From Bifidobacterium anseris (GTDB lineage Bacteria; Actinomycetota; Actinomycetes; Actinomycetales; Bifidobacteriaceae), in contig NZ_NMYC01000002.1 of assembly GCF_002860345.1 (NCBI RefSeq), positions 60,057-124,056 of the forward strand: a stretch of DNA of 64,000 bases, in the 5' to 3' direction. Position 1 is the first letter of the stretch; the number at the start of each line of letters is the position of its first letter. Below are positions 62,169 through 64,000 of the stretch, in pieces. A program made the translations under genes and the position numbers. The notes below the pieces were generated by a model, which saw only the letters and a list, made by a program, of their open reading frames with translations, was not told the DNA's origin and did not search any database.

Positions 62169-62945
62169 ATGACTGAACTATTGCATAATGACACCGTCGA
62201 TGTCCTGCTCAACCGTCGTTCGATCCGCGCGTTCCGTCCCGAACCGCTGAACCCCGAAATGACGGCGACGATCGAATCCGCCGCGCAACACGCGGCCTCG
62301 AGTCAGTATCTCAATGATTGGTCGGCGATCCGCGTCGTCGATCAGCGCCTCAAGGATGATCTCGCCGCTATCGCGAAGCAGCCGTACATCGCGCAGGCGC
62401 CCGCGCTCTATGTGTTCGTGCTCGACGAATACCGCAACATGGTCATCGCCCGCGAGCAGGGCGACGCCGTCGATTCCGACGCGTTCACGCTCAAGAACAG
62501 CTACCGCTTCACGCAGGCGCAGAACGACGCCGTGCTCGCGCTGCATGCGATGGAAACGGCAGCGGAGTCGCTCGGCCTCGGCTGCGTGATCCTCGGGTCG
62601 ATTCTCAACGATATTCCGCGTCTCATCGAGCTGTTCCATCTGCCGAAGTACACCTATCCGGTGCTGGGACTCGCGATTGGCAAGCCGGCGCAGGAACCGG
62701 CCCTCAAGCCGCGCATGAGCGGCACACTGCAGTTCTTCGACGACCGCTACAACGACGATCCGACGTTCATCATGCGCACGATCGCGGAATTTAACGAGGA
62801 AGTGCATCAGTACTACGATTTGCGCGACCCGAATAGGCCGGTGCCGACCTATGACGCGCAGATCGCACAGAAGGCCGTCGCCGGCGAAGTGCTCGGCCGC
62901 GGTCTCGAGCATGCGGTGCAGCAGGGCTTCGAGCTGGATCGCTGA
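62169..62945 (+). CDS. NADPH-dependent nitroreductase-family oxidoreductase (NfsA-like)
   Basis: 258 residues, flavin nitroreductase fold. LLNRRSIRAFRPEPLNPE at the N-terminus is the FMN/NADPH family mark; ASSQYLNDWSAIRV is the FMN-binding loop. MEGGAESLGLGCV-like ETAAESLGLGCVILGSILND and YPVLGLAIGKPAQEPALKPR complete the NfsA/Frp pattern. It reduces nitro compounds, quinones or flavins with NADPH. The start at 62169 has a weak Shine-Dalgarno (GGCGGT). A cytosolic flavin reductase role for the iron locus is imaginable, but it is 39 kb away. Confidence 0.88.
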   Translation: MTELLHNDTVDVLLNRRSIRAFRPEPLNPEMTATIESAAQHAASSQYLNDWSAIRVVDQRLKDDLAAIAKQPYIAQAPALYVFVLDEYRNMVIAREQGDAVDSDAFTLKNSYRFTQAQNDAVLALHAMETAAESLGLGCVILGSILNDIPRLIELFHLPKYTYPVLGLAIGKPAQEPALKPRMSGTLQFFDDRYNDDPTFIMRTIAEFNEEVHQYYDLRDPNRPVPTYDAQIAQKAVAGEVLGRGLEHAVQQGFELDR

Positions 62946-63031
62946 TGCCCCGCGTTGCCTAGGCGCCGTGTACGACGATGTGCACGGCAACGACGGCAAG
63001 AGTACAGCGTCGACAGGGGGTACGGGTCGCG

Positions 63032-63295
63032 TCACCGATAGCGCGGCTTGTACCCCTTCTTTCGTGAGTAGCGCTTCTGCGAGCGTTTGAAATGGCCTAC
63101 GGCTTCGTTCAATGCGGGATCCCGGTGGGTCAGATGCCACTGTCCACAGTACTGGCAGCGATACACCCATAACTCCACGCCGCGTTCGATGCGGCTCTGT
63201 TCTGCGGCCTGCCAGGCGGTTTGCCGATCATGGTACATGATCTTGCTCGTCGTCTCGCAACGTTTCGGCGTGAAGTAGTGCATAGTGCACATCAT
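63032..63295 (-). CDS. Small zinc-ribbon-like protein of unknown function
   Basis: 87 residues. ATG 63295 (MMCTMHYFTPKRCETTSKIM) follows GGGAGG; the frame is open upstream, but only as low-complexity sequence. A Cys/His set lies in YRCQYCGQWHLTH (CxxC then HxxH), which could bind zinc, and a very basic tail GHFKRSQKRYSRKKGYKPRYR suggests RNA or DNA contact. The gene sits 230 bases downstream of the 5S rRNA. I do not recognise it. Confidence 0.65.
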   Translation of the reverse strand: MMCTMHYFTPKRCETTSKIMYHDRQTAWQAAEQSRIERGVELWVYRCQYCGQWHLTHRDPALNEAVGHFKRSQKRYSRKKGYKPRYR

Positions 63296-63492
63296 AGATG
63301 CGCCTCCCTGACCGGGAATCGCGAACGGAGCACCAAATCGGAGGGCGTATGCAGATGGCTTCGTGATGGTGTCGATGACGGTGGTGGTGTCGATGACGAC
63401 GGCGTCTGCAGCGTTGATCGTACGGTCCTGCCATGGTGCTGCATATGACGAGGCCCGCCGTGTGGGTGGGCTGTGGAAGTCGCCGGATATGG

Positions 63493-63518
63493 GAAAGCCC
63501 ACCGTGTGGTGGGCTTTC
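63493..63518 (-). terminator. rRNA operon terminator
   Basis: GAAAGCCCACC (63493-63503), GTGT, GGTGGGCTTTC (63508-63518), 15 bases beyond the 5S gene on the minus strand. Confidence 0.7.
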
Positions 63519-63532
63519 GTGTGAAGTGTGGG

Positions 63533-63649
63533 TGCGGCGGCGTGCTACTCTCCCACACCCTGTCGGGTGCAGTACCATCGCCGTGCCAGGTCTTAGCTTC
63601 CGGGTTCGGAATGGGACCGGGCGTCTCCCCTGGGCTGTGACCGCCGCAA
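63533..63649 (-). rRNA. rrf: 5S ribosomal RNA
   Basis: Reading the minus strand gives the 5S core (GGTCCCATTCCGAACCCGG, AAGCTAAGACC, and GGTGTGGGAGAGTAGC) and complementary ends GCGGCGG / CCGCCGC. Boundaries are accurate to a few bases. Confidence 0.93.
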
Positions 63650-63844
63650 GACTGTATTGTGTTATTCATGGTCGACCCCCGGGTGGGGGTTGGTGGGTGG
63701 TTCGGGGACCGGATGGTGGACGCGGGCGCAGGTGTTCGTATGGAAGGAACGGGTGTTCGTTGCGGTTTCGTGTTGATGCTTGTATCGTGTGACTCCCTGT
63801 ATCGGTTGTTCCGGTGCGTGCGTGTGCGCGCGACGTGTCCGGTG

Positions 63845-64000
63845 GGGGTCGTCTTCGACCGTTAGTGCCGGTCGGCTCCACCCCTTGCGGGGCTTCCACG
63901 TCCGGTCTATCGACCACATGGTCTCATGTGGGGTCTGCCGCACCCTCGAAGGGGTGCAAGGAATCCTTATCTTGGAGCGGGCTTCCCGCTTAGATGCTTT
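63845..64000 (-). rRNA. rrl: 23S ribosomal RNA, 3' end (partial)
   Basis: The minus strand reads AAAGCATCTAAGCGGGAAGC at the window edge, a 23S 3'-domain landmark, down to the end near GGCACTAACGGTCGAAG. The rest lies outside the window. The spacer to 5S is about 195 bases with no tRNA. Confidence 0.92.

Overview
The window is GC-rich, gene-dense actinobacterial DNA. It is almost certainly from a Bifidobacterium or a close relative. The evidence is the dnaK-grpE-dnaJ-hspR order with a HAIR operator, many LacI-type repressors each beside a sugar ABC transporter and a glycosidase, lipoprotein sugar-binding proteins ending in (L/A)A(G)C, a zinc-finger-less DnaJ, and the style of the 5S and 23S rRNA. 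I cannot name the species from the sequence alone.

Layout. 1-3.9 kb: damaged end of an oligosaccharide ABC system (binding protein joined to foreign sequence at about position 60, LplC-type permease with an in-frame TAG, intact LplB-type permease) and a divergent DUF624 membrane protein. 4.3-5.1 kb: DedA protein. 5.1-12 kb: alpha-xyloside cluster (GH31 alpha-xylosidase, two permeases, binding lipoprotein, LacI regulator), probably for isoprimeverose-like xyloglucan fragments. 12.2 kb: tRNA-Ala(CGC). 12.5-13.6 kb: an exported flavodoxin-like lipoprotein and a GlsB-type stress membrane protein. 13.9-23.1 kb: an iron-acquisition locus (FMN-binding lipoprotein, ATPase, two FtsX-type permeases, DUF2318 membrane protein, P19-like lipoprotein, Ftr1-like permease, ApbE flavin transferase).

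23.4-29.5 kb: class III PLP enzyme resembling the ethanolamine-phosphate/phosphohydroxylysine phospho-lyases, a UcpA-like SDR, an APH-type small-molecule kinase, an APC permease, a PII protein without the usual T-loop tyrosine, and a GntR/UTRA regulator. Together they look like an uptake-phosphorylation-elimination pathway for an amino alcohol, and they are the best candidate here for an undescribed system. 29.5-34.1 kb: HAD phosphatase, GH3 beta-glucosidase, a gutted MFS transporter, a TetR regulator and perfect palindromic operators. 34.2-38.8 kb: hspR, dnaJ, grpE, dnaK.

39.2-60.8 kb: a maltodextrin/alpha-glucan island with two LacI regulators, two ABC systems (malEFG-like; one split by its regulator), pullulanase, two GH13 glucosidases, 4-alpha-glucanotransferase, a second DUF624 protein, a TraX-like membrane protein and a HAD hydrolase. 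Several promoters share a TGNAANCGNTTNCA-type operator overlapping the -35 box, which suggests one regulon. 60.8-63.3 kb: histidine phosphatase, DUF4235 protein, nitroreductase and a small zinc-ribbon-like protein. 63.5-64 kb: 5S rRNA and the 3' end of 23S rRNA on the minus strand.

Most long open frames antisense to real genes are codon-bias shadows and are left out.
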